Below the pieces are notes generated by a model. It ran no database searches, was not told where the DNA came from, and saw only the letters and a program-made list of their open reading frames with translations. The position numbers and the translations under genes were made by a program. This document shows positions 47,331-56,698 of a stretch of 58,779 nucleotides of DNA, one piece after another; position 1 is the stretch's first letter, and the number at the start of each line of letters is the position of its first letter. This DNA is from Dichloromethanomonas sp964477085. GTDB taxonomy: Bacteria; Bacillota; Desulfitobacteriia; Desulfitobacteriales; Syntrophobotulaceae. The stretch lies in NCBI GenBank assembly GCA_964477085.1, contig CAYZDF010000010.1, positions 1 to 58,779 of the forward strand, written 5' to 3'.

Positions 47331-47343
47331 TGGCGCAAAAGAA

Positions 47344-48454
47344 TTATTGATTAGCAAGACCAGCATTATATTGCAGGTAGGATGTAATGAACACATCAAT
47401 TTCTCCATCCATGACGGCGTTGACATTCCCTGTTTCTACATTCGTGCGATGATCTTTAACCATACTATATGGATGAAAAACATAAGAGCGGATTTGACTC
47501 CCCCAGGCGATATCATTCAACTCGCCTCGGATTTCTGATAATTCTTCATCTTGCTGTTTCCTTTTTAACTCAAGAAGCTTAGCTTGAAGAATCCTCATGG
47601 CAAAAGCCCTGTTTTGAATCTGGGAACGTTCACTTTGGCATTGAACGATGATTCCAGAGGGTAGGTGCGTTATTCTGACGGCTGAATCTGTTTTATTAAC
47701 ATGTTGACCCCCCGCACCGCCTGAACGATAGGTATCTACTTTTAAATCCTCCGGGTCGATAGAGACTTCCATCTCTTCATTCACTTCCGGTATGACGTCT
47801 ACCGAAGCGAATGACGTATGTCTACGACCTGAAGCATCGAAAGGAGAAATCCGAACCAGACGGTGTACTCCTTTTTCACATTTGGCATAGCCATAGGCAT
47901 TCTCACCCGCCAGGGAAAAGGTGACACTTTTGATTCCTGCCTCATCCCCGTGCAGCAAGTCCAACGTTTCCACCTTATAGCCTCTTCTTTCTCCCCAACG
48001 GACATACATCCGATAAAGCATTTGTACCCAGTCTTGAGATTCTGTTCCCCCTGCTCCAGAATGCAGTGTGATGATGGCATTATTGCGATCATAGGGGCCA
48101 CTGAGCAATATCTCTAGTTCCAGTTGAGTAAATCGATTTTTTAGTCTCTTGATGGATGTTTCTATCTCTTCTTCAAGCGAAGAATCATCTTCCTCAATCG
48201 CTAATTCCCAAAGGGTAGTCGTATCTTCAGTCTCCTGTTTGAGCTCCTCGTAGAGACTAAGTTTATCTTTTTGCCGCGTTAACTCTTGCATAACTTTTTG
48301 GGCTGAATTTGGATCATCCCAAAAATCATTTCGGTTGATCTCATCTTCTAATTTTTCAATCTTGGCTTGTCGTCCTTCGACGTCAAAGAGAAACCCTCAA
48401 ATCTGCTAAGCGCATTTTTAGGTTTTCCAGATCTTTCTTCCAATCTGCCAGCAT
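47344..48454 (-). CDS. prfB: Peptide chain release factor 2, with programmed +1 frameshift
   Basis: The first 24 codons start at ATG 48454 and end at an in-frame TGA within CTTTGAC at 48382-48388; a +1 shift there opens the remaining frame to 47344. An AGGG three codons upstream supplies the internal Shine-Dalgarno at the classical spacing. The body carries the GGQ motif in SGGAGGQHVNKTDSAVRI and the UGA-specificity tripeptide region in the preceding domain. RF2 releases peptides at UGA and UAA; low RF2 allows more shifting, an autoregulatory loop. It lies downstream of secA as in Bacillus. Confidence 0.97.
48382..48388 (-). promoter_or_regulatory. prfB +1 frameshift site
   Basis: The minus strand reads CTTTGAC, preceded by AGGGTTTCT, the standard arrangement of the RF2 recoding site. 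Confidence 0.95.
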
Positions 48455-48536
48455 CTTACCACTCCTAAATATTGATAAAGAATTTAGCCTATATCACGAT
48501 AGAATAACACTTCAGTTATTTTATATGATTGATAAT

Positions 48537-51044
48537 CTAATTATTTATACCACAACATTTTTTATATTTTTTGCCACTTCCACAGGGACAGGGATCATTA
48601 CGACCCGCTTGTTCAACATTGCGGTGAGGCTTTTTAACTTGTTCTTCACTTTCATAACGATTCTCAGAAACATTCTGGGGCTGTTCGGGTACCTGAGTGG
48701 TTATCCTTGGAGTAACCCTCATAATATAGGTAGCAACATCCTCCTGAATAGCCTCAATCATGCCGTGAAACATATCGAATGCTTCATTACGATATTCCAC
48801 CAAAGGATCCTTCTGACCATAAGCACGTAAGCCGATACCTTCTCTTAAGCTATCCATAGCATCCAGGTGCTCTTTCCATCTGGTATCAACGACTTGCAGG
48901 ACAACAGCTCTCTCAATTTCCCGCATCAATTCAGAACCGAACTCAGCTTCACGTTGTTCATAGCGTCCTCTGGCGATCGTACTTAATAGCTCTTCTACTT
49001 CTTCTTTGGCAAGGTTGCCGATTTGTTCAGTTGTAAAATCATGATCCGGGATGATTACATTTTCTACATAATCAAGGAAGCTTACCAGATCCCATTCTTC
49101 CGGATAAGGACTATGACCACTGTAACGAGCGATGGTGTCAGCAATTACCTTTTCGATCATTTCCAGGACTTGTTCTTTCAGATTCTCACCAGTAAGGACA
49201 GCCCTCCGTTGAGAATAGATAATCTCACGCTGCTTATTCATCACATCGTCATAGTTTAGCACGTGTTTACGGATATCAAAGTTGCGGTTTTCAACCCGCT
49301 TTTGGGCCGTCTCAATACTCTTGCTCACAATTTTAGACTCTACCGGAACGCTGTCGTCCATCCCTAACTTATCCATGAACCCTGCAATATTATCTCCTCC
49401 GAATAGTCTCATCAGGTCATCATCCAAAGAGATATAGAATTGTGATGAACCCGGGTCTCCCTGACGACCGGAGCGTCCCCTCAGCTGATTATCAATCCTG
49501 CGGGATTCATGTCTCTCAGTCCCGATAATGTGTAATCCGCCGTTCTCCTTGACGCCGTCGCCAAGAACAATATCAGTTCCTCTTCCAGCCATATTAGTGG
49601 CTATCGTCACCATCCCAGGCTGGCCCGCTTTGGATACGATTTGGGCCTCCAATTCATGGTATTTGGCATTAAGGACCTGATGAGGTATTCCTTTCTTTTT
49701 TAGCATCTCACTTAGTTTTTCAGATTTTTCAATTGAGATTGTACCCACCAGTACTGGTTGATTCTTAGCATGTTTAGAAGCTATATCCACAACCACCGAA
49801 TTGAATTTTCCTTCTTCAGTCCGATAAATGATATCCGGAAGATCCTGCCGGATCATCGGCAGATTCGTAGGAACCTCAACGACATCCAGTCGGTAAATAT
49901 TGATAAATTCTTGTTCTTCGGTTCTGGCTGTACCGGTCATGCCGGCAAGCTTTTTATACATCCGAAAGTAATTCTGGAAAGTGATCGTTGCTAAGGTTTG
50001 AGATTCTCTCTCAATCTTCACATTCTCTTTGGCTTCTATAGCCTGGTGCAAGCCTTCGCTGTACCGTCGGCCAAACATCAGGCGCCCGGTAAATTCATCA
50101 ACGATAATAACCTGACCATCCTTGACCACGTAGTCACGATCCAGCTTAAAGAGGGTGTGGGCTTTTAAGGCCTGATTAACATGGTGGGCTACCTCATTAT
50201 GGAGATCATCGTAGAGGTTGTCCACCCCGAGCATTTTCTCGACTTTGGCTACTCCATCCTCTGTAAGTGTTACAACTCGGTCTTTTTCGTTGACGTGATA
50301 ATCTTCTTCATTCTTCAATCGAGGAATTACTTTGGCTACCCTGTAATAGAGTTCGGTAGGCTTATCGGCTTCACCCGAGATAATAAGCGGAGTACGAGCT
50401 TCATCAATCAAGATTGAGTCTACTTCATCCACGATGGCATAATTGAGTTCCTCTTGAACCACCGATCCCGGATTAACCGCCATATTGTCCCTTAAGTAAT
50501 CAAAACCGAATTCGTTATTGGTTCCATAGGTTATATCGGCATGATAACTTTCTCTCCGTTGATCATGGGTTAGGCCATGAACAATAAGACCTACAGACAG
50601 CCCAAGAAAGTTGTAAACTTGTCCCATCCATTGAGCATCACGAGAGGCCAGATAATCATTAACGGTAACAACATGAACACCTTTCCCACTTAAAGCATTT
50701 AAATAAGTAGGTAACGTTGCGACCAAGGTTTTCCCCTCTCCAGTCTTCATCTCCGCTATCCGTCCATCATGGAGAACCATACCCCCGATTAGCTGTACAT
50801 CATAATGCCTTTGGCCGAGTACACGTTTGGCAGCTTCTCTCACCACTGCGAATGCTTCTGGCAAAAGATCTTCCAGGGACTCCCCTTGGTTTATCCTTTG
50901 TCGGAATTCAATGGTTTTACCACTCAGTTCATCATCTGAGAGTCGTTGCATCTCAGGTTCGAGTTGATTTATCCTGTCCACTTTTTTCTGATATTTTTTG
51001 ATATCTCTGGCGTTATCATCAAACAGATTCTTTAAAAAACTCAT
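48537..51044 (-). CDS. secA: Protein translocase ATPase SecA
   Basis: 835 residues. DEAD-like motor: MKTGEGKTLVATLP (Walker A) and VDEVDSILIDEARTPLI, preprotein cross-linking domain, GRGTDIVLGDGV, GRSGRQGDPGSSQF, and a C-terminal zinc-binding SEC-C motif CPCGSGKKYKKCC. It drives export through SecYEG. ATG after GGTGG. It sits between hpf and prfB in the conserved order. Confidence 0.98.
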   Translation of the reverse strand: MSFLKNLFDDNARDIKKYQKKVDRINQLEPEMQRLSDDELSGKTIEFRQRINQGESLEDLLPEAFAVVREAAKRVLGQRHYDVQLIGGMVLHDGRIAEMKTGEGKTLVATLPTYLNALSGKGVHVVTVNDYLASRDAQWMGQVYNFLGLSVGLIVHGLTHDQRRESYHADITYGTNNEFGFDYLRDNMAVNPGSVVQEELNYAIVDEVDSILIDEARTPLIISGEADKPTELYYRVAKVIPRLKNEEDYHVNEKDRVVTLTEDGVAKVEKMLGVDNLYDDLHNEVAHHVNQALKAHTLFKLDRDYVVKDGQVIIVDEFTGRLMFGRRYSEGLHQAIEAKENVKIERESQTLATITFQNYFRMYKKLAGMTGTARTEEQEFINIYRLDVVEVPTNLPMIRQDLPDIIYRTEEGKFNSVVVDIASKHAKNQPVLVGTISIEKSEKLSEMLKKKGIPHQVLNAKYHELEAQIVSKAGQPGMVTIATNMAGRGTDIVLGDGVKENGGLHIIGTERHESRRIDNQLRGRSGRQGDPGSSQFYISLDDDLMRLFGGDNIAGFMDKLGMDDSVPVESKIVSKSIETAQKRVENRNFDIRKHVLNYDDVMNKQREIIYSQRRAVLTGENLKEQVLEMIEKVIADTIARYSGHSPYPEEWDLVSFLDYVENVIIPDHDFTTEQIGNLAKEEVEELLSTIARGRYEQREAEFGSELMREIERAVVLQVVDTRWKEHLDAMDSLREGIGLRAYGQKDPLVEYRNEAFDMFHGMIEAIQEDVATYIMRVTPRITTQVPEQPQNVSENRYESEEQVKKPHRNVEQAGRNDPCPCGSGKKYKKCCGINN

Positions 51045-51233
51045 GGTGGTCCACCTTTCAACATCTAAATAGGGGTTATTCTATAATAAGCAATATCACG
51101 TAATAATTGCAATAAGTCTACTCCTAATATTTCCATATTCCATTGAATACATAATAACCCTATTTTACTATTTTAGCACTCTGGGACACACGGTTCAATT
51201 AAAAGAAAATTGTGATTGTTTCCCAAAAAAATT

Positions 51234-51258
51234 GCCCCGTGTACTCACACTACGGGGC
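51234..51258 (-). terminator. Intrinsic terminator of hpf
   Basis: Stem GCCCCGT / ACGGGGC with further internal pairs, followed on the minus strand by AATTTTTTT, 36 bp after the hpf stop. Strong by eye. Confidence 0.92.
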
Positions 51259-51294
51259 GGAAAAATATATGAAATATGTCTAGGACTTATTAAA

Positions 51295-51825
51295 CTAAAA
51301 CTCGGGCTCAAGGAGACCATATCCTCCATGTTTTCTTCGGTAGACAACATTTATCTCTTCAGTATCTGAATTTCTGAAGACATAAAAGCTATGCCCGATT
51401 AGGTTCATCTGCATAACTGCCTCATCCACTGACATGAGTTTAGCGGGGAACCTCTTTGTTTTAACTATCCCATCCTTATCTATTAGCTCTTCATCCGCCT
51501 CTAAGATAAAGCTTGGATCCTCTTTAACAGATTTAATTCTTTTTTTACCAATTCGCTTACGATACTTTTCAATCTGTCTTTCCAGCTTGTCAACTACCAG
51601 GTCAATGGAGGAATACATGTCATCTGTCTCTTCCTCACCTCTTAGTATAAAACCGTTAAGCGGGGCAGTTACCTCAACTCTCTGACGTTCTTTTTCAACG
51701 GATAATGTTACTTGTACATCCATAAAGTCATCGGAGTACTTTTCGAGTTTACCCACTCTCTTTTCAGCATAGTCTTTAAGGGCATCCGTAACTTTGATCT
51801 GTTTGCCGCGAACGTTAATATTCAT
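51295..51825 (-). CDS. hpf: Ribosome hibernation promoting factor, long form
   Basis: 176 residues, the long form. N-terminal RaiA/S30AE domain begins MNINVRGKQIKVTDALKDYAEK (first 20 residues seen) and a C-terminal dimerisation domain has KRFPAKLMSVDEAVMQMN and SFYVFRNSDTEEINVVYRR. It dimerises 70S ribosomes to 100S in stationary phase or stress. ATG after AAAGGGG. It precedes secA. Confidence 0.96.
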   Translation of the reverse strand: MNINVRGKQIKVTDALKDYAEKRVGKLEKYSDDFMDVQVTLSVEKERQRVEVTAPLNGFILRGEEETDDMYSSIDLVVDKLERQIEKYRKRIGKKRIKSVKEDPSFILEADEELIDKDGIVKTKRFPAKLMSVDEAVMQMNLIGHSFYVFRNSDTEEINVVYRRKHGGYGLLEPEF

Positions 51826-52374
51826 TGTCTCAACCCCTTTCGCCTGATACTATATTTAATATTCACCTTAAAGCCCAAAATTCCTGCCACATTTTGTCTA
51901 AGGATACATTATATTATTGCCTAAATTTAAGAAAAAATCCGATGGGATGTTACATCACAGCTACCATTAAAAAGACTGGCATAGGCTGAGCGGTTTTCCT
52001 CTAAAAAAATCGATATGCGCGGGGAAAAAAGCGTATGACATTATTGTCGGCCATGTGGCCTAATGAATATCAGCTACAATATCATTCCAAAAGATTCTTA
52101 AACAACGGTGAACTGAAGCGGTTTTTTGCATTAGAAACACTTTTGATGCATTTTGTTGTTTTATACATTTAAGAAGAGTTATGCACAGTGCCTTGTGGAT
52201 ATTGTTGATAACTTTCATTTTTCCGTTTCTTTTTAATATCTGTATGTGGATAATTTTGTGGGAATAAAATAATTAAGTCTTCATCCCTGTGTGAATTGGT
52301 TCCCTAGTCCTACTACTTTTTTGCCATTGGGTCTATATTTTCCAATATTCTCTATAATCATCATCTGAACTCTA
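51826..52374. other. 550-bp intergenic region between comFC and hpf
   Basis: No ORF with a ribosome site. It contains the DnaA-box cluster at 52179-52253 and must carry the hpf promoter; a TATAAT on the minus strand near 51908-51913 has no clear -35. A short GGCCA/TGGCC repeat lies at 52049-52060. Confidence 0.5.
52179..52253. promoter_or_regulatory. Cluster of DnaA-box-like sites
   Basis: Four nine-mers in 75 bp: TTATGCACA (plus strand, 52179-52187), and on the minus strand ATATCCACA (52194-52202), TTATCAACA (52203-52211) and TTATCCACA (52245-52253). One is a perfect consensus, one matches TTATNCACA, and two differ by a single base. The flanks are AT-rich. No dnaA, dnaN or other origin gene is near. 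Confidence 0.6.
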
Positions 52375-53100
52375 TTATTCTTCCCTTGCAGCTCCCAGAC
52401 AGACGGCATAAATCTTTTTTACTCCATTACCTTTCAAGATGCTGGCACATTCGTCAAGTGTTGCTCCTGTAGTGGTAACATCATCAACCAACCAGATGAT
52501 TTCTTCTGTGATTTCTATTTCATTTTTAATTTGGAATGCACCCTTCAGGTTTTTTATGCGGTCTTTTCTTCCAAGCGTTGTTTGAGGTAGTGTATCCGTT
52601 ATTCGGTCTAAGCAGTTATTTAAGTATATTCCAAGCTTTTTGCTGAGAATGGAAGCGATGATCTCAGCTTGGTTAAATCCTCTTTCCATCAGCTTTCGCT
52701 GATGCATCGGTACAGGAACTACGGCATCCGGAGGGGGGATACTTCGAATGGTAAGAGAGACCAAATCCTGATGGATATGTTCGAGTAAATACGGTTGGCC
52801 TTTATATTTAATCCGGTGGATATATTCCTTCCACAGACCATCGTAACACCCCAGTGCTATGACTCGATCTAATCCCCTTGGACCTTTACCCATACTGCAG
52901 TCTTTACACTGTAACCACTTGTCACCGATCAGTTTGCCACAGTTATCACAGCGTTTAGCATCAAGCCTAAAGTATTCGTTCCTGCACTGAAAACAGATTT
53001 TTCCCTCCCCTATTCGTCCACAAAGAACACACTCCGCCTCACCGTTATACCACAAAACAGCAGCTTGTCTCATTATTTTTGTTAGATGACCCTTAGCCAT
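52375..53100 (-). CDS. comFC: ComFC-type phosphoribosyltransferase
   Basis: 241 residues. N-terminal zinc-finger region with CVLCG, CFQC, CDNCG and CKDC, and a phosphoribosyltransferase fold with VVPVPMHQRKLMERGFNQAE and the PRPP motif WLVDDVTTTGATLDE. In competent bacteria it acts with ComFA in uptake of transforming DNA. It overlaps comFA by eight bases. comFB is absent. Confidence 0.93.
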   Translation of the reverse strand: MAKGHLTKIMRQAAVLWYNGEAECVLCGRIGEGKICFQCRNEYFRLDAKRCDNCGKLIGDKWLQCKDCSMGKGPRGLDRVIALGCYDGLWKEYIHRIKYKGQPYLLEHIHQDLVSLTIRSIPPPDAVVPVPMHQRKLMERGFNQAEIIASILSKKLGIYLNNCLDRITDTLPQTTLGRKDRIKNLKGAFQIKNEIEITEEIIWLVDDVTTTGATLDECASILKGNGVKKIYAVCLGAAREE

Positions 53101-54895
53101 TGTTATTTTCTCCTTGCCCTAAGGTATTCTGCTCTGTTATCCATTTAATAGCCTGCTGTATGGCTTTCGTTTGTCTAGGAGCAACAAAAATAGCTTTGCC
53201 CACCGGACATTCTGTCGTCCGCCCTGTTCTCCCCGCCATTTGTACTAAGGATCGTGTGTCATACAATTCATGATCGGCGTATAAAACAACCACTTGAACC
53301 CTATTGATAGTGACACCTCTTTCCAGGATAGATGTACACACAAAAATATTGCTGTGTCCTTTCAAAAAGGCATTCACTTTCATTCCTCTTGCCGGGTCCG
53401 AACTCCAGCTACCCTCAATCTCCTTATCTTCAAATATAAGCCGAAGTTCCTTAACCCAAGGTTCCACTTTAGAAATAGTAGGTACGAAAATAAGTAGGGG
53501 ACCATTTTGGGCCAACTCTTTGAGGAGATTAAATAGTAACTTATACCTCCGATGTTTCCCTTTTTGTACTGAATTATCCACTACTTCCGGAACCTTGATT
53601 TTAGACCATTCCGGAACAGGTACAGGGTAACCATGATATCTCATTGCTAACCTGATCATGGCACACTCACCGCGACCGATTCTTAATAGGATTTCATCTG
53701 AAGGTGTTGCTGTTAAATAAACTAATTGACCCTTTTCTTTGATCGCATGTCTCAATCCATACTCAAGGATGCTGTTTCCGGCGTAAGGATAGGCATCAAT
53801 CTCGTCAAAGATAATAAGATCAAAGCATCTATAAAATCGAAGAAGTTGATGGGTTGTAGCAACAATCAGAGGAGAAGGCTCTAAGCTATGGGAAACAGCT
53901 CCGCTTAACACTTTCACCTTTTGGTTCGGAAAGTTTTTTTGTAGTCGGGCCTGTACGTCATGCACAACATCCTGACGGGGAGCAGCAAATAGAACCTTCT
54001 TTCCTGCCTCCAGGTATTCCTTTATTAAGGGAAAGCTTACTTCTGTTTTGCCTGCACCACAAGCTGCCCAGATCAGAATCTCTCTGTACTCTCCCTGTCT
54101 GCTAAAACTTAATAATCGTTGAGTCACCTCCCGTTGATAAGGCGTAAAACCAAAACAAAAGTCACTATCCAATTTTTCTTCTTCCAACCGATCCTTACTT
54201 ATATGGGTTTTATAGACAGGTTTTAATATTTCTGGCTTATATTCAACTTGGTATTCCTGTTTTAATGCCTTACAGCGAAAGATTGCTTGCAGAGAGTTGA
54301 GTGGGCCAAGTTTTTCACATCCCAAACACGTTACTGCTTTGCCAAATACGGATGGCCACTCCTTATACTGATAGCTGCCACAACGTTGACATTGCCATTG
54401 TTTATTAAAACGCTTAAAGGCCGGAACCCAATAACCAATTTCGTTAATGACAGTTTTTTGTATCAGAATAAGCAGTGCTCTTTCTTCTAGTTTCAAATAT
54501 CGCTGAATCCACACCAGTTCGTTTTCTGTAAACTGCCTTCCTTCAACAAGCTGCAGAAAATGATTATACCCTACTTCATCGCTAAGCAAAAATCGCTCAC
54601 TATCCGTCAATGATTCTTTAAGGTTGGAACTCTCTCCTTTTAACGGAAACAAAAGTGTTTTGCTCGTTGCATCCGTCTCCTTTAGTAATCTCGCCGAGAT
54701 GACCTGTGTTAACCTATCAATATTTTTTGGGGATATGTCAACTTGCTTATGATCGATTAACTCCTCTACTATCCTCATCAGGGTTACCAAGGGAGCTTTA
54801 ATCGCTACGCTAATGTGACCGCGCAGGTACTTGTCTACCTCCGGGTCAGGCGAGAAATAGATACGATCTTTATCAATAACTGGATAAAAAAGCAT
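53093..54895 (-). CDS. comFA: ComFA-type DNA translocase/helicase
   Basis: 600 residues. A Cys4 zinc finger (CQRCGSY ... CLGCEK, about 188-212) precedes a superfamily 2 helicase: motif I WAACGAGKTEVSFP, DEAD-box variant IIFDEIDAYPY, TATPSDE and QMAGRTGRTTECP. It drives single-stranded DNA import in transformation. The N-terminal 190 residues are not recognised. ATG after GGGGGGTAAG. Confidence 0.93.
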   Translation of the reverse strand: MLFYPVIDKDRIYFSPDPEVDKYLRGHISVAIKAPLVTLMRIVEELIDHKQVDISPKNIDRLTQVISARLLKETDATSKTLLFPLKGESSNLKESLTDSERFLLSDEVGYNHFLQLVEGRQFTENELVWIQRYLKLEERALLILIQKTVINEIGYWVPAFKRFNKQWQCQRCGSYQYKEWPSVFGKAVTCLGCEKLGPLNSLQAIFRCKALKQEYQVEYKPEILKPVYKTHISKDRLEEEKLDSDFCFGFTPYQREVTQRLLSFSRQGEYREILIWAACGAGKTEVSFPLIKEYLEAGKKVLFAAPRQDVVHDVQARLQKNFPNQKVKVLSGAVSHSLEPSPLIVATTHQLLRFYRCFDLIIFDEIDAYPYAGNSILEYGLRHAIKEKGQLVYLTATPSDEILLRIGRGECAMIRLAMRYHGYPVPVPEWSKIKVPEVVDNSVQKGKHRRYKLLFNLLKELAQNGPLLIFVPTISKVEPWVKELRLIFEDKEIEGSWSSDPARGMKVNAFLKGHSNIFVCTSILERGVTINRVQVVVLYADHELYDTRSLVQMAGRTGRTTECPVGKAIFVAPRQTKAIQQAIKWITEQNTLGQGENNNG

Positions 54896-54932
54896 CTTAC
54901 CCCCCTATTCTCCCCTTCGTTAGTTACATTTG

Positions 54933-55310
54933 TCACTGAATCTTTCTGTTCTGCTGAATATAATTGACAAGCAAGCCAGGAAAACGTTTTTCCAAGCGTA
55001 CTTTGGTCTTCTCCCTTTCATTGATGTCTATCTCTATATCCGTATTCAGTTTAATGTTCATCACAATGTGCTGATCCATACTCTTTCTCGATTTTCGAAT
55101 TATGTAAATCTCTTTTTCAATATCATCAAAATTAAACTCCAGTGCTTCAATACTGAGAATCGTTTCGTTTCCCATGGCTTCAACAGCCATAGGCACGCTC
55201 AGACTTTGTATCTTTTTTTTCAATATAGAAGTAACCTGCCACTCAAACTTACCAACAAAAATACATACAAGTACGATCAATACCCAAATAATGTATATCC
55301 AAATATGCAT
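54933..55310 (-). CDS. Single-pass membrane protein of unknown function
   Basis: 125 residues. A hydrophobic helix at residues 3-21 (IWIYIIWVLIVLVCIFVG) and then a hydrophilic C-terminal domain with alternating Lys/Glu and Ile/Val, not recognised. The ATG at 55310 follows GGTGGAG; a start eight codons earlier lacks a ribosome site. It lies between comFA and the O-antigen ligase-like gene, on the same strand. Confidence 0.6.
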   Translation of the reverse strand: MHIWIYIIWVLIVLVCIFVGKFEWQVTSILKKKIQSLSVPMAVEAMGNETILSIEALEFNFDDIEKEIYIIRKSRKSMDQHIVMNIKLNTDIEIDINEREKTKVRLEKRFPGLLVNYIQQNRKIQ

Positions 55311-55358
55311 GTTCTCCACCTGCCTTCTACCCATGATATGCTGCAGGCAGAAGAATGG

Positions 55359-56594
55359 TCACCGGCTATACATTCCTACCAAAAACCAAAAAACAATTCC
55401 CAAAACCCCAAACGACATATCGACATCAAGTAGACTATGTATCCCTAAATATAATATTACTGTTTTCCCACAGATTACAGTTAAATCGGTGCTTTTGTAA
55501 AGATCCAAACAATAACTTTTAATTCCTTTCATAGACCAGGCTGCCAGGATAACCACCCCTGGAAGGCCTTGATTCAGCATGATCTGGCAAAGCGATGAGT
55601 GCGGATTAAGGGTCCAGTATGAATAAGTCTGTACGAAAGGAAATGCTAACCATCCTCCCGCTCGCGGGAGAAAGTTTGCGTTCCATGCCAGCTTTATGCT
55701 ATCTGAATAATAGGTTATTCTTTCTGCTAAACTTGTATCTGTCCAATCAAGCAAATGGAGAAAAGAATCCTGACTGCGCAGGATGGTTTGTTGGAGTACA
55801 ATTAGTATTGCAATAAATATAAATGTTTTTAACCAAAGAGTCTTTTTCTTCGCATCCATTCTCTCTGCCCAGACTGCCTCTTTATAGATACGAAGAACAC
55901 AATCAGCTACTATCTCTTTTTCCTCTCGGATTTTAATACACAACTTCTTAGAAATGACAATAATTGCAAAACCCAATAACATAACAACAGCTGCTCTTGA
56001 TCCGGTACTGATGATACTAATGAGGAATACCAACAAGTGAATCGATTTGATATTTCTATCTTTTAATAACAGTAATAACTGACACCCAAGGAAAACTGCA
56101 GCAGCATTAGGATAACCAAAGGTTGCTGCGAACCGTCCTTTTTCGGGCAGACCAGGTGGTGGCCATATCATTTCACTGCCTGGTATCATCGCTAATAAGG
56201 TACAGACTAATGAAATGTGCAGAATTCGATCGACTATTTTATTTTTTGCTTCATACTTTGAATATTGTTTTCCATATAAATAAACGATCATAAAAATGAA
56301 CCAACGATATGCTTCCATCCAACCTTCGATACTTCGAACAGGTTTGAGCAATCCGAAAAGTGAAAAGAATATCATCAATAGAAAAATCGCCAAAGGGCTT
56401 CTGAGCATCTGATAGCGGGGCAGCGACAAAACAATTCCTTTTTTGCTATCTATATTTGTACCCAAATCATATCCAAAATAAAGGATTAACAAGGTACCAA
56501 GGATGATCCACTCACGCATAAAGAACATTCCATGACAAATAACGCAAATAAAGAAAAAACATGATAGAGCATTTTCTTTGGATGACGAAGTCAA
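55359..56594 (-). CDS. O-antigen ligase/polymerase-like membrane protein
   Basis: 411 residues with about ten hydrophobic spans. The pattern of a Wzy_C/O-antigen ligase domain: short loop motifs GYPNAAAVFLG and STGSRAAVVMLLG, then a long loop ending in LNPHSSLCQIMLNQGLPGV. TTG start after GGAGGGATATTAT. Possibly joins polysaccharide to the cell wall or extends it. It belongs with the neighbouring glycosyltransferases. Confidence 0.8.
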   Translation of the reverse strand: MTSSSKENALSCFFFICVICHGMFFMREWIILGTLLILYFGYDLGTNIDSKKGIVLSLPRYQMLRSPLAIFLLMIFFSLFGLLKPVRSIEGWMEAYRWFIFMIVYLYGKQYSKYEAKNKIVDRILHISLVCTLLAMIPGSEMIWPPPGLPEKGRFAATFGYPNAAAVFLGCQLLLLLKDRNIKSIHLLVFLISIISTGSRAAVVMLLGFAIIVISKKLCIKIREEKEIVADCVLRIYKEAVWAERMDAKKKTLWLKTFIFIAILIVLQQTILRSQDSFLHLLDWTDTSLAERITYYSDSIKLAWNANFLPRAGGWLAFPFVQTYSYWTLNPHSSLCQIMLNQGLPGVVILAAWSMKGIKSYCLDLYKSTDLTVICGKTVILYLGIHSLLDVDMSFGVLGIVFWFLVGMYSR

Positions 56595-56698
56595 ATAATA
56601 TCCCTCCGCAGGACTTGCAAGTCCAATGATATTTCTCTATCATATTTATCATAAAGATCAAAATAATATGTCTATCCTTTTTGAAGGGAGGTTAGGGA

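Noticed and set aside
52049..52060. GGCCA TG TGGCC repeat as a terminator
   Set aside because: Only a five-base stem with a two-base loop and no T-tract on either strand.
52179..52253. Chromosome origin
   Set aside because: No dnaA, dnaN, recF or rpmH nearby, and the surrounding genes lie on one strand with no divergence at this point.
54930..55433. A 167-codon plus-strand open frame
   Set aside because: It is antisense to the 125-residue membrane protein and the end of the O-antigen ligase-like gene, which have good ribosome sites and membrane-protein patterns; composition here is AT-rich random-like.
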